A stretch of 64,000 nucleotides of DNA from Flavobacteriales bacterium. Lineage in GTDB: Bacteria > Bacteroidota > Bacteroidia > Flavobacteriales_F > PHOS-HE28. A program made the position numbers and the translations under genes. How positions within the stretch are numbered: the first letter of the stretch is position 1; each line of letters starts with the position of its first letter. Of the stretch, positions 44,870-54,062 are shown in pieces. The notes under the pieces are model-generated. The model did not search any database. It was not told the origin of the DNA and worked only from the letters and a program-made list of their open reading frames with translations. The stretch spans positions 806,001 through 870,000 of the forward strand of contig JADKAN010000001.1 in assembly GCA_016719225.1 (NCBI GenBank), given 5' to 3'.

Positions 44870-45207
44870 GCCGCATCAAATGCCTCCAGTGCTTTGGGAA
44901 GCACCTCCAGCAAACCTTGGCCGGCAGCTGGCAATGCCGCCATGATCGTGCTGATCACCTCGCTCCTAATCGCACCGGCCTTCTTGGCCGCTTGGGCATG
45001 GTGGGCAGCACCATCCTCCATGACCAATGCGGCAGCGATACCGAGGCATACGAGCTACTGCGTCTTGGGGTCAAGGGTGCTGGCTTTTTCCATCGCATGG
45101 ATGGCACCGATCCACGCTTGGGCTTGTTCCGGCGCATTGACAAAAAACACTTTCAAGGCATTCCCGATCAGTGGTCCCTGGTTGGCCATTTCCTTTGTCT
45201 TGGTCAT
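44866..45207 (-). pseudogene. Carboxymuconolactone decarboxylase/AhpD-like gene with in-frame amber stop
   Basis: From ATG 45207 the frame reads MTKTKEMANQGPLIGNALKV... to DPKTQ, meets TAG at 45057-45055, then continues in the same frame with LVCLGIAAALVMEDGAAHHA, QAAKKAGAIRSEVISTIM and onward to TAA at 44866. The whole (113 codons) matches an AhpD-like CMD protein (LDPKTxxLxxLxxAAxxxxxxxxxHxxxAxxxGAxxxEV). The family position suggests Gln (CAG), so a single C-to-T change explains the stop. The usual CxxC active site is absent. Confidence 0.65.
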
Positions 45208-45258
45208 TTCCTGCTTTCCGCACAAAAGAACACATTCCCGAAATACCAATTCAGCCTG

Positions 45259-45702
45259 ATGAAGTTCGTGCTCCTAGGAATTGCGATGTTGGCGATGGCG
45301 ACGGCCATGGCCCAGTCGAAAACCCCGTTACTCCCCTTTCAAGGTACTTGGGAAGGCACCGTGAACGGCCACCGCTACGTGGAGCAATGGACCTGCGCCA
45401 ATGGCCTGTGCGATGGAAGCGCCATCTCCTATCGCGGTGATACGATCAGTATGACGGAGACCACGCGGATCATGGCGTTCGCGGGTCAGTGGATCTACTT
45501 GGTCTGGACGCGCAATGGCCCTGCTGTAGCCTTTACGCGCACGTTCGCGGATGATCATACGTGGACCTTCGAGAATACGGATCATGACTTTCCACAACGC
45601 ATCAACTATACCGCGAGCGGTGATGCGCTCGATGCCTACATCGCCGGGCCGGGTGAGGATGGTGAAATGCGTTTCGACTTCAGGCTGAAGCGGGTGGAGT
45701 GA
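45259..45702 (+). CDS. DUF6265-like secreted protein
   Basis: A 147-residue protein with signal peptide MKFVLLGIAMLAMATAMAQ. The mature part shows FQGTWEGTVNGHRYVEQWT, FENTDHDFPQRINYTASGD and a final RFDFRLKRVE, the pattern of lipocalin-like DUF6265 proteins frequent in Bacteroidota. Ligand unknown. The open frame continues upstream to 44917 but that part is antisense to the AhpD-like pseudogene. Confidence 0.75.
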   Translation: MKFVLLGIAMLAMATAMAQSKTPLLPFQGTWEGTVNGHRYVEQWTCANGLCDGSAISYRGDTISMTETTRIMAFAGQWIYLVWTRNGPAVAFTRTFADDHTWTFENTDHDFPQRINYTASGDALDAYIAGPGEDGEMRFDFRLKRVE

Positions 45703-45803
45703 TCACCACACATGGTTTGGTCATTCCTGATATCACCGATATCCTATTTGAGGTTAACGGTGAACATATCCGATGCGTAGGGGGTTACCCTAAGAAAAGC
45801 CCC

Positions 45804-46019
45804 ATGAAACGAGGAATTGCCATTATCCTGTTGGTCTTCGGCTGTACAGTGGTCATTTATGGCCTGAGCGAAAAGGACAAGGGCCAAGCGTCCATCGATC
45901 TTGGCAAGACCGAGATCAACATCGGTAAGAAGGACAGTGCCTTCTCGCCCTACTTCATCGTGGGCGGTATCGCAGCGATCGCAGGGATCGTGCTGCTGGC
46001 GACGGGCGGGAAGAAATAA
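45804..46019 (+). CDS. Small two-helix membrane protein
   Basis: 71 residues: helix 1 GIAIILLVFGCTVVIYGL, a short charged loop (SEKDKGQASIDLGKTEINIG) and helix 2 YFIVGGIAAIAGIVLLATG, ending GGKK. The layout resembles DUF3185-type small membrane proteins. The ATG at 45804 was chosen over the longer frame from 45699, which lacks any similarity. Confidence 0.65.
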   Translation: MKRGIAIILLVFGCTVVIYGLSEKDKGQASIDLGKTEINIGKKDSAFSPYFIVGGIAAIAGIVLLATGGKK

Positions 46020-46084
46020 TTTTCCTCGGCGTATTGCATGGCCCCGTGCATGATGCAATAATATAGCGCTCCAAAACCACCACC

Positions 46085-46828
46085 ATGGCTTGGAAGATCG
46101 CTATTGCTGTTGCTTTGGTAACCGCCTTTGTCACGGCGATCGTTGCCATTCCGGTGGCCAACTATGTATCATAGGCGAACGGCGTCAGCGACCAGGACGG
46201 GGGCCGGAGCATGGCCATCTTCTTCTTCTTGGCCCCCGTGGTCTTTGTCGTCGCTTTCTTTGTCGGATTGTTGGGCACCTACTTGGTGCATGCCATGGAA
46301 TGGGCGCACTTCTGGAAGGCCACCGGGGCATCTTTGGGGATAACTATGGGCGTGCTGTTCGCGATCGCCGGCTTCTTTATGTTGCAGGCTCCTATTCGGC
46401 CTGTTGAAGGTGGATCGCCATTGGTCTTGGAGGTGGAGGTGTACATTCCCTTGGCACGCGTTCCCGCGCATCGGGATGAGTTCGATCCGATGACGATGAG
46501 CCTTTACGCCGGACCGCGGGACAACCAATTCGCGAGCATCGATACCGCGCTCAACCGCACAGGGAACGGGATGCTCATCGTGACCGGGCTTGCCGGCCTC
46601 AACAGCAATTCCTACTCGCGCACGATATCGTTCAATATTGATCAAAATACGTGGTTAGCGCTGGATCATCTGCCCATTGCGGCCAAGCCCAGTGAGAAAG
46701 ACTCCGTGTGGAGCGCCCTCATGCCCATGCGCGATGCCACGATCGCAGAACCGCAATACACGGATGTGCAAGCGCGCGTAAGGGTGGTGAAGCGCGAGCG
46801 TATACCACAGCCATCGACGGGTCTATGA
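46085..46828 (+). pseudogene. Membrane protein gene with in-frame amber stop
   Basis: From ATG 46085 the frame encodes a membrane segment (MAWKIAIAVALVTAFVTAIV, then AIPVANYVS), meets TAG at 46172-46174 and continues in frame (ANGVSDQDGGRSMAIFFFLA and onward) to 46828. The continuation has two more membrane helices and a soluble C-terminal domain. The joined product (about 247 residues) reads as one protein. Translation could restart at 46211 (MAIFFFLAPVVF) to give 205 residues. Family: Bacteroidota hypothetical membrane protein. Confidence 0.55.
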
Positions 46829-47419
46829 TCGCGATACCAACTTGAATTCCAAATTGCACTTCACCGCCGGCCACTCATGCGGCAGGATCGAATAGACGCA
46901 GGTGTCGCGCAGGGTGCCGTTGGCCATGCGCATGTGGTTGCGCAGAATGCCGTCCGGCTTGGCCCCCAAACGCTCGATGGCGCGGCGGCTCTGCAGGTTG
47001 AAGAAGCTCGTGCGCAGTTCCACTGCGATGCATTCCAAGGTCTCGAAAGCATGCTTGAGCAGCAGCAATTTGCATTCGGTGTTCAGCGGCGTGCGCTGCA
47101 CCGAGCGCGCATACCAGGTGGAGCCGATCTCCACGCGTTGGTTCTTCGCATCGATGTTCATGAAAGTGGTCATGCCGACCACCTTGCCGGAGACTTGGTC
47201 GCGCACGGCCCACGGCAGCATGCTTCCAGCTTCCCAGGAACCAAGGCGCCGTTCGATATCGGCGTGCATCCGTTCCGGCGACGCTACGTTGGTGTACCAG
47301 AGTTCCCACAGTTCACCATCGCGCACGGCGTCGCAAAGGGCATCGTGGTGCTCCATGCTCAAGGGCTCCAGCGCGGCATATTGGCCCTGCAAGGTGATCG
47401 GCGTGGTGATGGGTCGCAT
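46823..47419 (-). CDS. GNAT-family N-acetyltransferase (RimJ/RimL type)
   Basis: A 198-residue protein. The GNAT_3-like core shows LQGQYAALEPLSMEHHDALC at the N-terminus, KVVGMTTFMNIDAKNQRVEIG, GSTWYARSVQRTPLNTECKL (acetyl-CoA loop region) and FNLQSRRAIERLGAKPDGIL, the classic RimJ/RimL C-terminus. It transfers acetyl to small molecules or protein N-termini; substrate unknown. A CACCTTTG element lies 4 bases upstream of the start. It overlaps the amber-interrupted membrane gene by 6 bases, tail to tail. Confidence 0.9.
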   Translation of the reverse strand: MRPITTPITLQGQYAALEPLSMEHHDALCDAVRDGELWELWYTNVASPERMHADIERRLGSWEAGSMLPWAVRDQVSGKVVGMTTFMNIDAKNQRVEIGSTWYARSVQRTPLNTECKLLLLKHAFETLECIAVELRTSFFNLQSRRAIERLGAKPDGILRNHMRMANGTLRDTCVYSILPHEWPAVKCNLEFKLVSRS

Positions 47420-47440
47420 GGCGCAAAGGTGATGCGTCAG

Positions 47441-48505
47441 CTATTCATTTCGCTTCACCAACCGGAGGTACAACGCATCCAAAGCAGCCTTCGCCCCATC
47501 GGACTGTTCGTTGGCATAGAGCAGATAGGCCCTGTTGCTGTATGGATGCAGGAAGACCTCGGCGAGGAAGCTGCCCGGGTTGCCCACGTGATAGAGACGC
47601 ACCGTGCTGTCCGCGTCCGTGGCCCATCGCCAACCCGGTGCATAGAGCGGCTCCTTTTGCTGCAACTGCGCGAAGCCCGGCTTCGATATCCATGGTACCT
47701 TGTCTATCACAGCTATCAACTGGATGCGGGCCAGTGCCGCGTGTTCCGGCAGGCTCATGCTGATGCCACCGGCCGCCAACAGCCATTCCAACTTCGGGTC
47801 CGCCGAAGGGGCCTGCGGTGTTCCATCCGCCGTATGTCCCCATGTATCCTGGCTGTCCGCGACGTTGGGCGCGCCGAAACGGAAGTCGATGCCATGCGCC
47901 CTGCCCCATTCTTGCACCAGCTCGCGGAAAGACCTGCCGGTGGAACGCTCCAGGATCAGGCCCACGGCCACATAGCTTAGGTTGCTGAAGTGGTAGCCAT
48001 TGCCCTTGGGCACCGGCGCTTGGCGTACGGCCCATTGCATCAGTTGCAGACGCTGCGCATCGGCATCGCCTGTGAAACTTGCAGGATCAGGAGCGCTGTC
48101 GGTATAGGTCCACGGAAGTAGGCGCGCGTGGAAGGCGAGCAGGTCCGTCAGCGTCAGGCCGCGATAGACTTTGCGGCTCTTGGGCATAAGTTCAGGTATC
48201 AGGTCGAAGAGGCGCACATCGGCCTTCAGCACACCGTTCTCGACCAGCTCTTTCGCCAAGATCCCGGTCATCGTCTTGGTGATGGAGCCGATGCGGAAAT
48301 GATCTGTTGCTTCCGCTGCACGGTGCGTGCCCGCTTGCTTGACGCCCAGCATCTCCAGTTCCAACGTGCCGGTGGAGTCCACCACGGCATAGCCCAGTTC
48401 CGGAACGCCGTATACCAGGCGCAAGCTGTCCGCATAGCCCGCCATGGACTGCGCCTGCGCAACGGATGCCACCAGAACGGTGAAAAGAAGGAGCACCGTA
48501 CGCAT
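47441..48505 (-). CDS. Serine beta-lactamase-like (class C/PBP4*-type) hydrolase
   Basis: 354 residues from MRTVLLLFTVLVASVAQAQ, a signal peptide. The SxxK motif is SITK (in FRIGSITKTMTG), the second motif is the Y/F-SN type (GYHFSNLSYVAVGL), and a C-terminal YHVGNPG replaces the usual K/HTG box. Proteins of this type are exported esterases, peptidases or beta-lactamases; a resistance role cannot be claimed. GACCTTCG lies 5 bases upstream of the ATG. Confidence 0.85.
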   Translation of the reverse strand: MRTVLLLFTVLVASVAQAQSMAGYADSLRLVYGVPELGYAVVDSTGTLELEMLGVKQAGTHRAAEATDHFRIGSITKTMTGILAKELVENGVLKADVRLFDLIPELMPKSRKVYRGLTLTDLLAFHARLLPWTYTDSAPDPASFTGDADAQRLQLMQWAVRQAPVPKGNGYHFSNLSYVAVGLILERSTGRSFRELVQEWGRAHGIDFRFGAPNVADSQDTWGHTADGTPQAPSADPKLEWLLAAGGISMSLPEHAALARIQLIAVIDKVPWISKPGFAQLQQKEPLYAPGWRWATDADSTVRLYHVGNPGSFLAEVFLHPYSNRAYLLYANEQSDGAKAALDALYLRLVKRNE

Positions 48506-48577
48506 GGTAACGAAGGTCGGACGTAGGCCGGATTTAGGAAGCGCGCTCATTGCGATGAAATCAGGATCTCCCTTTGT

Positions 48578-49930
48578 TCAAGGCTTCACCCAGCGCACGG
48601 TCTCCCCGCTTTCGGCCTGCAGCAGGTATACACCCGCTGCCAGTCCGTGCAGATCAATGCGGTCCCCCAAGTGGAGTTGTCCGAGAATACGCACGGGCCG
48701 CCCTTGCACATCAAGCACCGCCAATTGTTGTGGGCCCTTTCCGCTGAAGCGCACGGCGATGTGCTCCATATCCGGGTCCGGATAGAGGGCGAAGGATGCA
48801 TCCGCTTCCACGGGAGAGACCACCGTGGGTAGCTCGTTCACGTGATAAGCAAGTGTCCCGGCGGGCGCGGACCAGATCACATCGGTCCGTCCATCGCTGT
48901 TCATATCGCTCAAGTTCACTTCGTCAAGAAATGTAGCCCCGCCGTTATACACCTCGGTGGGCGCTGCAAAGCTGCCATCGCCCATTCCCCGGTGGTAGGT
49001 GATCAGTCCAATGCTCGCCACGACCAGGTCCGCCAGTCCGTCCGCATCCATGTCCATTAAGCCGAACCCCTTCACGGTAATGCCGGTGAGCATTGCGCCT
49101 TCGGAGGCCCACGTGGCACCATCGTTCCGGTACCAGCGCATGTTGCCGAGGAAATCCGTAAGCACCATGTCCGGGTCGCCATCACCGTCCACATCGCCCA
49201 AGCGGACCCGCTGCATGATCGCAATGACCGGATCCGCGATCTGCGGGGTGAAGCTGCCATCGCCGGCATTGCGGTAGTCAACACCCCCCAAGGACTCAGC
49301 GGTCACCGGATCCAGGTCGCCGTCCCCATCGATGTCCGCTATCACCAGGTCCATACACTCCAGAATGTTGGGTGATGTGCTGGTGGTGAGGATCGCTTCC
49401 TTGGTGAACATGCCCGTGCCATCGTTGCGATAGAGATCGATGAGGTGTTGGCCGATCACCACCAGGTCCATCGAACCGTTGCCGTCGACATCACCGGCCA
49501 CCACACCGTTCAGGGAGGGTGATGCATTGTCCAATACGATACGTTCGTTGAAGGTCCCGTTCACATTGGGGTACCATACCACTTCGTTGTTCAAGCGGCA
49601 TACGGCCACCACATCGGTCCATCCGTCGCCGTTCAGGTCCGCGGTCGATACTTCCTCGGCGAGGTGTGCAATGGTGTCGATCAGGATGGGCGTGGCTCCC
49701 GCAAGGCCGTTCACGGTTTGCAGGTACGCGGTGATATGACCCGTGCTATAGCCATTGGATGTCACGACGTCCGGCAGTCCGTCGTTGTTCAGATCGGCTG
49801 TGGCGATGCTGGTGATGCCCAGCGCCGTGGCGCTGTTATCAATGATCTGCGCTGCGCCGAACTGGCCATGGGCCCATGCGGTCGTGGCCATGGCGAACAA
49901 GAACGCGAAGCATCGGAATGAGGTGTGCAT
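48578..49930 (-). CDS. FG-GAP/VCBS repeat protein with T9SS sorting domain
   Basis: 450 residues from MHTSFRCFAFLFAMATTAWA (signal peptide). At least seven FG-GAP/VCBS calcium-binding repeats follow, each with D(L/V)(N/D)xDGxxD (ADLNNDGLPDVV, ADLNGDGWTDVV, GDVDGNGSMDLV, ADIDGDGDLDPV, GDVDGDGDPDMV, MDMDADGLADLV, SDMNSDGRTDVI), predicting a beta-propeller. The C-terminus is a T9SS domain (FALYPDPDMEHIAV, LAVLDVQGRPV, LAAGVYLLQAESGETVRWV). A surface-exposed adhesin or carbohydrate-binding role is likely. Confidence 0.9.
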   Translation of the reverse strand: MHTSFRCFAFLFAMATTAWAHGQFGAAQIIDNSATALGITSIATADLNNDGLPDVVTSNGYSTGHITAYLQTVNGLAGATPILIDTIAHLAEEVSTADLNGDGWTDVVAVCRLNNEVVWYPNVNGTFNERIVLDNASPSLNGVVAGDVDGNGSMDLVVIGQHLIDLYRNDGTGMFTKEAILTTSTSPNILECMDLVIADIDGDGDLDPVTAESLGGVDYRNAGDGSFTPQIADPVIAIMQRVRLGDVDGDGDPDMVLTDFLGNMRWYRNDGATWASEGAMLTGITVKGFGLMDMDADGLADLVVASIGLITYHRGMGDGSFAAPTEVYNGGATFLDEVNLSDMNSDGRTDVIWSAPAGTLAYHVNELPTVVSPVEADASFALYPDPDMEHIAVRFSGKGPQQLAVLDVQGRPVRILGQLHLGDRIDLHGLAAGVYLLQAESGETVRWVKP

Positions 49931-50022
49931 GGTGGTTGGGTGGACGCCAAATGTCGGGCAACTTCGCCTTGGCAAGGCTCGGTTGCCCGAACGCTCACGC
50001 CCGGACATACGATTGGTAAGTC

Positions 50023-51252
50023 CTAGCTGGCAGGGGCATTCCGGGGCCCCATCATCAACCCCTCCGCGAAATAGAGCATCCCCGCCCCCAACAGCAGCAT
50101 GGCGGTGAAGAACCACCACGTGGCGGTGAAGCCGATGTGGGCGATCAGGTTCAACCCCATCGTATGGCCGAAGATGTGCGCCACGCTCCACGAAATGGTG
50201 AAGAGTGCCATGTAAGCACCAGGTTGTCCGCGGTCCGAGCGGTCCAGCGCCAAGCGGTTCATGACGGGGAAGTTGAGCATTTCGCCAAGCGTCATCAGCA
50301 CGATACCCACCCAAAGGAACGCGTGGACCGGGAAGAGGTTGAGCACCACGAAGCTGAGCGCAAAGACCACCACGCTGAAACGCAGGATGGAGAACCGGCT
50401 GAAGCCCTTGATCTCGCAGTACTTGATCAAGGGCATCTCAAGTAGGAAGATCAAAAGCCCGTTCGCGCCGAGCAGCAAGCCGATGGCGGACTCGTTCAAT
50501 CCATGCACCTCGCTATAGAACACCGGCACCGTACTGAAATACTGCAGGAACGGGATGGTGATGAGGATGCTCGTGAGCAGGAAGAACAAGTAGGGCCGGT
50601 CCCGATAAGGTGAGCCTTTGGCCAACGCTGCTTGGGCTTTCTCCTCGTCCGTGGCGCGCTTCGGCTTCAGGGCTACGAGCAGCAGACCGGCCGCTGCCCA
50701 GCAGCTCGATCCATCCATCCAGAACAACCCTGCATAGCTAACGTGCGTGATGATGAGGCCGCCGATAGCCGGGCCCAAGCTGAAACCGAGGTTGATGGCC
50801 AACCGCAATAACGTGACCGCCCGTGTTCGGTTCTCCGGTTTTGAATAGCCGCGGATAGCCACGAACAACGCAGGACGGAATCCATCCGACAAGAGCATGA
50901 GCACGAAAACGCCAGCGCAGAATGGCCAGAAGCCCTGCACAATCTGCAGACAGAAAAAGGCAAGCCCAGAGGTGAACAGTGCACCTACCATGACCTCATA
51001 GAAGCCGATCCGGTCACTGAGCTTGCCGCCCAGCCACGAGCCCGCCACCGAGCCCAGGCCGAAGCAGCTCATCACCCAACCAACCTGCGGCAGGGTGAAG
51101 CCCATACTATGGGTTAGATACAATGACAAGAACGGCACGACCATCGTGCCTGCGCGGTTCACAAAAGTCACGGCCGCGAGGATCCATACTTCCCTGCGGA
51201 AGCCGCTGAAGGAGCCGATGTAGAACCGGAATGCGCGGGCCAAGGCTTGCAC
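50023..51252 (-). CDS. MFS transporter
   Basis: A 409-residue membrane protein with 12 predicted helices. MFS marks: GSVAGSWLGGKLSDRIGFYE between helices 2 and 3 (the GxLaDrxG motif) and RGYSKPENRTRAVTLLRLAINLG before helix 5, as in the DHA1/MdtH-like drug exporter group. Substrate unknown. The first 15 residues are amphipathic. It is followed by the VCBS gene on the same strand after 92 bases. Confidence 0.9.
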   Translation of the reverse strand: MQALARAFRFYIGSFSGFRREVWILAAVTFVNRAGTMVVPFLSLYLTHSMGFTLPQVGWVMSCFGLGSVAGSWLGGKLSDRIGFYEVMVGALFTSGLAFFCLQIVQGFWPFCAGVFVLMLLSDGFRPALFVAIRGYSKPENRTRAVTLLRLAINLGFSLGPAIGGLIITHVSYAGLFWMDGSSCWAAAGLLLVALKPKRATDEEKAQAALAKGSPYRDRPYLFFLLTSILITIPFLQYFSTVPVFYSEVHGLNESAIGLLLGANGLLIFLLEMPLIKYCEIKGFSRFSILRFSVVVFALSFVVLNLFPVHAFLWVGIVLMTLGEMLNFPVMNRLALDRSDRGQPGAYMALFTISWSVAHIFGHTMGLNLIAHIGFTATWWFFTAMLLLGAGMLYFAEGLMMGPRNAPAS

Positions 51253-51299
51253 GCCGTAAACCTACGCGAGCGCCGTGCTACACGGTGGTTGGGGATAGC

Positions 51300-51926
51300 T
51301 CAACGATCCTTCGGCAACAGCGATCGGCGTGGGAAAGCATCCTTCGTCCCCGGATCCTTGAGCCAGGTTATGCTCGCCAGGACGGCAATATTCAGCAAAA
51401 TGCCGAGTGGTATGCCAATGGCCCAGTCCGCAGGCGTGGCCAAGTGTTCGCGGGAAAGGAACCGGAAAAAGAAGAACGCGATCGGCAGGAACAACAGCCA
51501 GCACGTGGCCATTCCCGCATTGTACCAACTGTGCCCTTTGAGGTTGAAGAGGAAGGTGTGCGCCACCACGTTGCCCAAGGAGATCAAGATGGTCGCGATG
51601 CCCAACCACACGGCACGTTCCGCGAGAAAGGCGGCGAGCACGTAGGTGCCCCAACCCAGCCCGATATTGATGAGCATGGCACTCCGCATGTTCAGCGGAT
51701 AGCGGTCCGGGCGATCGCTGGAGAACATCGCCGTATTGATCATGCCCGGAAAGGTGCCTGGGAAGCGGTATTCCTCCAGTTGGTGCAAGAAGAGTGAGCC
51801 TAGGCTAAGCCAGAGCACAGTCTGGTAGGCGCTGAGCCGGGCCGCGAACAGGAACACGAAAAGAAGCGTGCTCAAGGCGAAGAGTCCTCCCAGATCGAAC
51901 CAGTGCTTCTTCAACAGCCCCGTCAT
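51300..51926 (-). CDS. HXXEE domain membrane protein
   Basis: A 208-residue protein with six or so membrane helices. The defining motif is HQLEEYRFPGTFPG (His-x2-Glu-Glu), followed by an extracytoplasmic segment and further helices ending FFFRFLSREH. The HXXEE family is a putative metal-dependent membrane enzyme of unknown activity. It lies 47 bases upstream of the MFS gene on the same strand. Confidence 0.85.
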   Translation of the reverse strand: MTGLLKKHWFDLGGLFALSTLLFVFLFAARLSAYQTVLWLSLGSLFLHQLEEYRFPGTFPGMINTAMFSSDRPDRYPLNMRSAMLINIGLGWGTYVLAAFLAERAVWLGIATILISLGNVVAHTFLFNLKGHSWYNAGMATCWLLFLPIAFFFFRFLSREHLATPADWAIGIPLGILLNIAVLASITWLKDPGTKDAFPRRSLLPKDR

Positions 51927-52010
51927 CAGGCCGTGAATCTATTCAGGCTTTCGCCCTTTGCCAAGTGTTGCTCACATCGGTTGCCCTGTTACTTCCGAAC
52001 TTCGCGCGCC

Positions 52011-52298
52011 ATGAACGATCTGGAACTGGTGCGACGTTTGCGTCGCCTTCGGCGTACCGTGCTGATGCTGGAAACGGAACTCCGCATGGGGCACTTGGAC
52101 GTTGGATTGCTGGAAGAGATCGAGGAACGCTTGGAGCATGGGATCGCCACCGAACCCCGTTCCGCTGGACTTCGCGGGATGGTGGATGCCCTGCGTGAAA
52201 ATACCTTGACACCCCGCCCCGAGCTGATGCGGGATACGGTCCGTGCAGCTGAAAAGCTGCGCGATGCCGTGGACGCGATCGTGGACCGTATCGGTTGA
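52011..52298 (+). CDS. Hypothetical helical protein
   Basis: A 95-residue, Leu/Arg/Glu-rich protein (MNDLELVRRLRRLRRTVLML), almost entirely helical, with no membrane segment. No family recognised. It converges with the SDR gene with 2 bases between stops. Confidence 0.55.
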   Translation: MNDLELVRRLRRLRRTVLMLETELRMGHLDVGLLEEIEERLEHGIATEPRSAGLRGMVDALRENTLTPRPELMRDTVRAAEKLRDAVDAIVDRIG

Positions 52299-52300
52299 GT

Positions 52301-52993
52301 TCAAATGGCGCTCATCCCGCCATCCACTCCGAAGATCTGACCGGTGATCCAGTGTGCTTGGTCGCTTAGCAGAAAGGCGGCCATGGCGGCGATCTCCTCC
52401 GGCTCCCCCACCCTTTTCAACGGATGCCTATCGGCACTGGCTTTTTCCCGTTCCGGCGAGCTCAGTAGCTTTTCCGCAAGCGGCGTGCGGGTAAGGCTGG
52501 GCGCAATGCAGTTCACGCGGACGGCAGGCGCTAATTCCGCGGCCAAGGCGCGTGCCATGCCTTCTACGGCACCTTTAGCAGCGGCCACTCCTGCATGGAA
52601 CGGCATGCCGCGTTGCACGGCCACTGTGCTAAACAGCACGATGCCCGCACCCGGTGAACGCTTCAAGCGCTCTGCACAGGAACGGATGCATTGGAAAGCG
52701 CCGACAACATTCAATTCGAAGGAGGCACGCAGGTCTTCCGGCTTGAGCGAACGGTATGGCTTCAGATCGATGCTACCCGGGCAATACACCAAGCCGGACA
52801 AAGCCTCCGGAAGTTCCGCTTCCACGAATGGGCCTTCCAACGCATCGTAACGGATGTGTCCGACCGTACCGTTGAGGTCCGGCACGCTTCTGCCTGCTGT
52901 AAGGACAGGAATGCCTTTTGCCAAGAGCTGAAGGGCCAACGCGTGTCCGATACCGCTGGATGCGCCGACGATCAAAATGGGTGCTTGTTGCAT
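52301..52993 (-). CDS. SDR-family protein lacking the catalytic tyrosine
   Basis: 230 residues from MQQAPILIVGASSGIGHALA, a classical TGxxxGIG-type nucleotide motif. The catalytic Ser is in LFSTVAVQRG. At the YxxxK position the sequence is VAAAKGAVEGMARAL, so Tyr is replaced by Val while the Lys remains. The C-terminal APSLTRTPLAEKLL and GQIFGVDGGMSAI are normal for the family. A subgroup of SDR proteins shares this loss; binding without classical reduction, or altered chemistry, is possible. GACCTTTG precedes the ATG by 5 bases. Confidence 0.88.
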   Translation of the reverse strand: MQQAPILIVGASSGIGHALALQLLAKGIPVLTAGRSVPDLNGTVGHIRYDALEGPFVEAELPEALSGLVYCPGSIDLKPYRSLKPEDLRASFELNVVGAFQCIRSCAERLKRSPGAGIVLFSTVAVQRGMPFHAGVAAAKGAVEGMARALAAELAPAVRVNCIAPSLTRTPLAEKLLSSPEREKASADRHPLKRVGEPEEIAAMAAFLLSDQAHWITGQIFGVDGGMSAI

Positions 52994-53098
52994 GGGTACA
53001 AAGGTCCGGCTCGGGGAAGGAACACGGAAGGTATCCATGAGAGCGACAACATTTCCCTTTCGGCTCCATCGATCATGTACATTGCAAAAAAAGCCGCC

Positions 53099-53923
53099 AT
53101 GAAAAAACTCCTACTCTTTTCCGGTCTAGCCCTCTTGGGCACCACCTTGTTGGCACAGGCCAACAACTATCCGAACGGCAGCACGGTCGCGGATTTTACC
53201 GTTACGGACATCGAAGGCAATACCCATTCGCTCTACGACATCACCGCACAGGGAAAGTACGTAGTGCTGGACTTTTTCTTCACGACCTGTGGTCCTTGCC
53301 AGGCCACAGCGCCCTATTTCAACCAGTTGCACGAAACTTATGGTTGCAACACGCACGACCTGTTCTGCCTTACCGTCAATAATGGGCAGGACAACACGGC
53401 CGCCGTTGCCGCTTATGAGACCGCGCATGGAGGAACCTATGCACACTCGCCCGCTGTTAGCAATGAAGGCGGTGGACAAGCGGTGAACACCGCATTCGGG
53501 GTGAACGCCTTCCCGACGTACTGCTTGATCGGCCCGGACAACGTGATGGTCAAGAACGACATGTGGCCCATCAGCAGCATGGCGAACTTCGTGGCTTTCT
53601 TCCCTGCCAACAGCGGCATTGAACCAGCCGCTTGTGCGGTCTCCATTTCGGAGAATTCGAATTCGCGCATTTTCACCGCACAGCCCGTGCCCTCCAATGG
53701 CAAGGTCACCTTGGACCTGGCCGGCATGGCACCCGGCATCGCTCAGCTCAGCGTGGTGGACATGCTCGGCCAAACGGTGAAGACCAACACGATCATGGTC
53801 GCTCCGAACGGTATCGCACGGCAGGAACTTGACCTCAGTTCATTGGCCGATGGACAATACCTCTGCACCGCAACGCTTGCTGATGGCAAGCGCGAGCTGC
53901 GCCGCATCGTGATCGCGCGTTGA
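53099..53923 (+). CDS. Secreted thioredoxin-like protein with T9SS sorting domain
   Basis: 274 residues from MKKLLLFSGLALLGTTLLAQ (signal peptide); an ATG at 53075 is a weaker alternative. Residues about 20-180 are a TlpA/redoxin fold with the CxxC motif in FFFTTCGPCQATAPYFNQ and a cis-Pro region (VNAFPTYCLIG). Residues about 195-274 are a T9SS domain (AQPVPSNGKVTLDL, LSVVDMLGQTV, LADGQYLCTATLADGKR). A thiol-disulfide enzyme delivered to the cell surface. A strong terminator follows. Confidence 0.9.
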   Translation: MKKLLLFSGLALLGTTLLAQANNYPNGSTVADFTVTDIEGNTHSLYDITAQGKYVVLDFFFTTCGPCQATAPYFNQLHETYGCNTHDLFCLTVNNGQDNTAAVAAYETAHGGTYAHSPAVSNEGGGQAVNTAFGVNAFPTYCLIGPDNVMVKNDMWPISSMANFVAFFPANSGIEPAACAVSISENSNSRIFTAQPVPSNGKVTLDLAGMAPGIAQLSVVDMLGQTVKTNTIMVAPNGIARQELDLSSLADGQYLCTATLADGKRELRRIVIAR

Positions 53924-53940
53924 TCGTTTTCACTTTCTTG

Positions 53941-53970
53941 AAAAGCCCCCGGGAGTTCCGGGGGCTTTTT
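53941..53970 (+). terminator. Rho-independent terminator
   Basis: Arms AAAAGCCCCCGG and CCGGGGGCTTTTT with a 5-base loop, 17 bases after the stop of the thioredoxin-like gene. Confidence 0.9.
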
Positions 53971-54062
53971 GTTTTTGGCCAGGGCCTTCGTGTCAAGTTT
54001 CCTTCCGGGGATCTTTATGAAGAAAAAGGTCATCTTTAGCGCGCTACAAGACCTAGCAGATA

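Noticed and set aside
44866..46174. Reassignment of TAG to glutamine in this genome
   Set aside because: Intact genes in the window (for example the DEAD-box helicase, the GEVED protein and the GIY-YIG copies) end in TAG at family-consistent positions.
47441..48505. Antibiotic-resistance beta-lactamase
   Set aside because: Only the general serine-hydrolase fold is supported; the K/HTG box is altered and many such proteins are peptidases or esterases.
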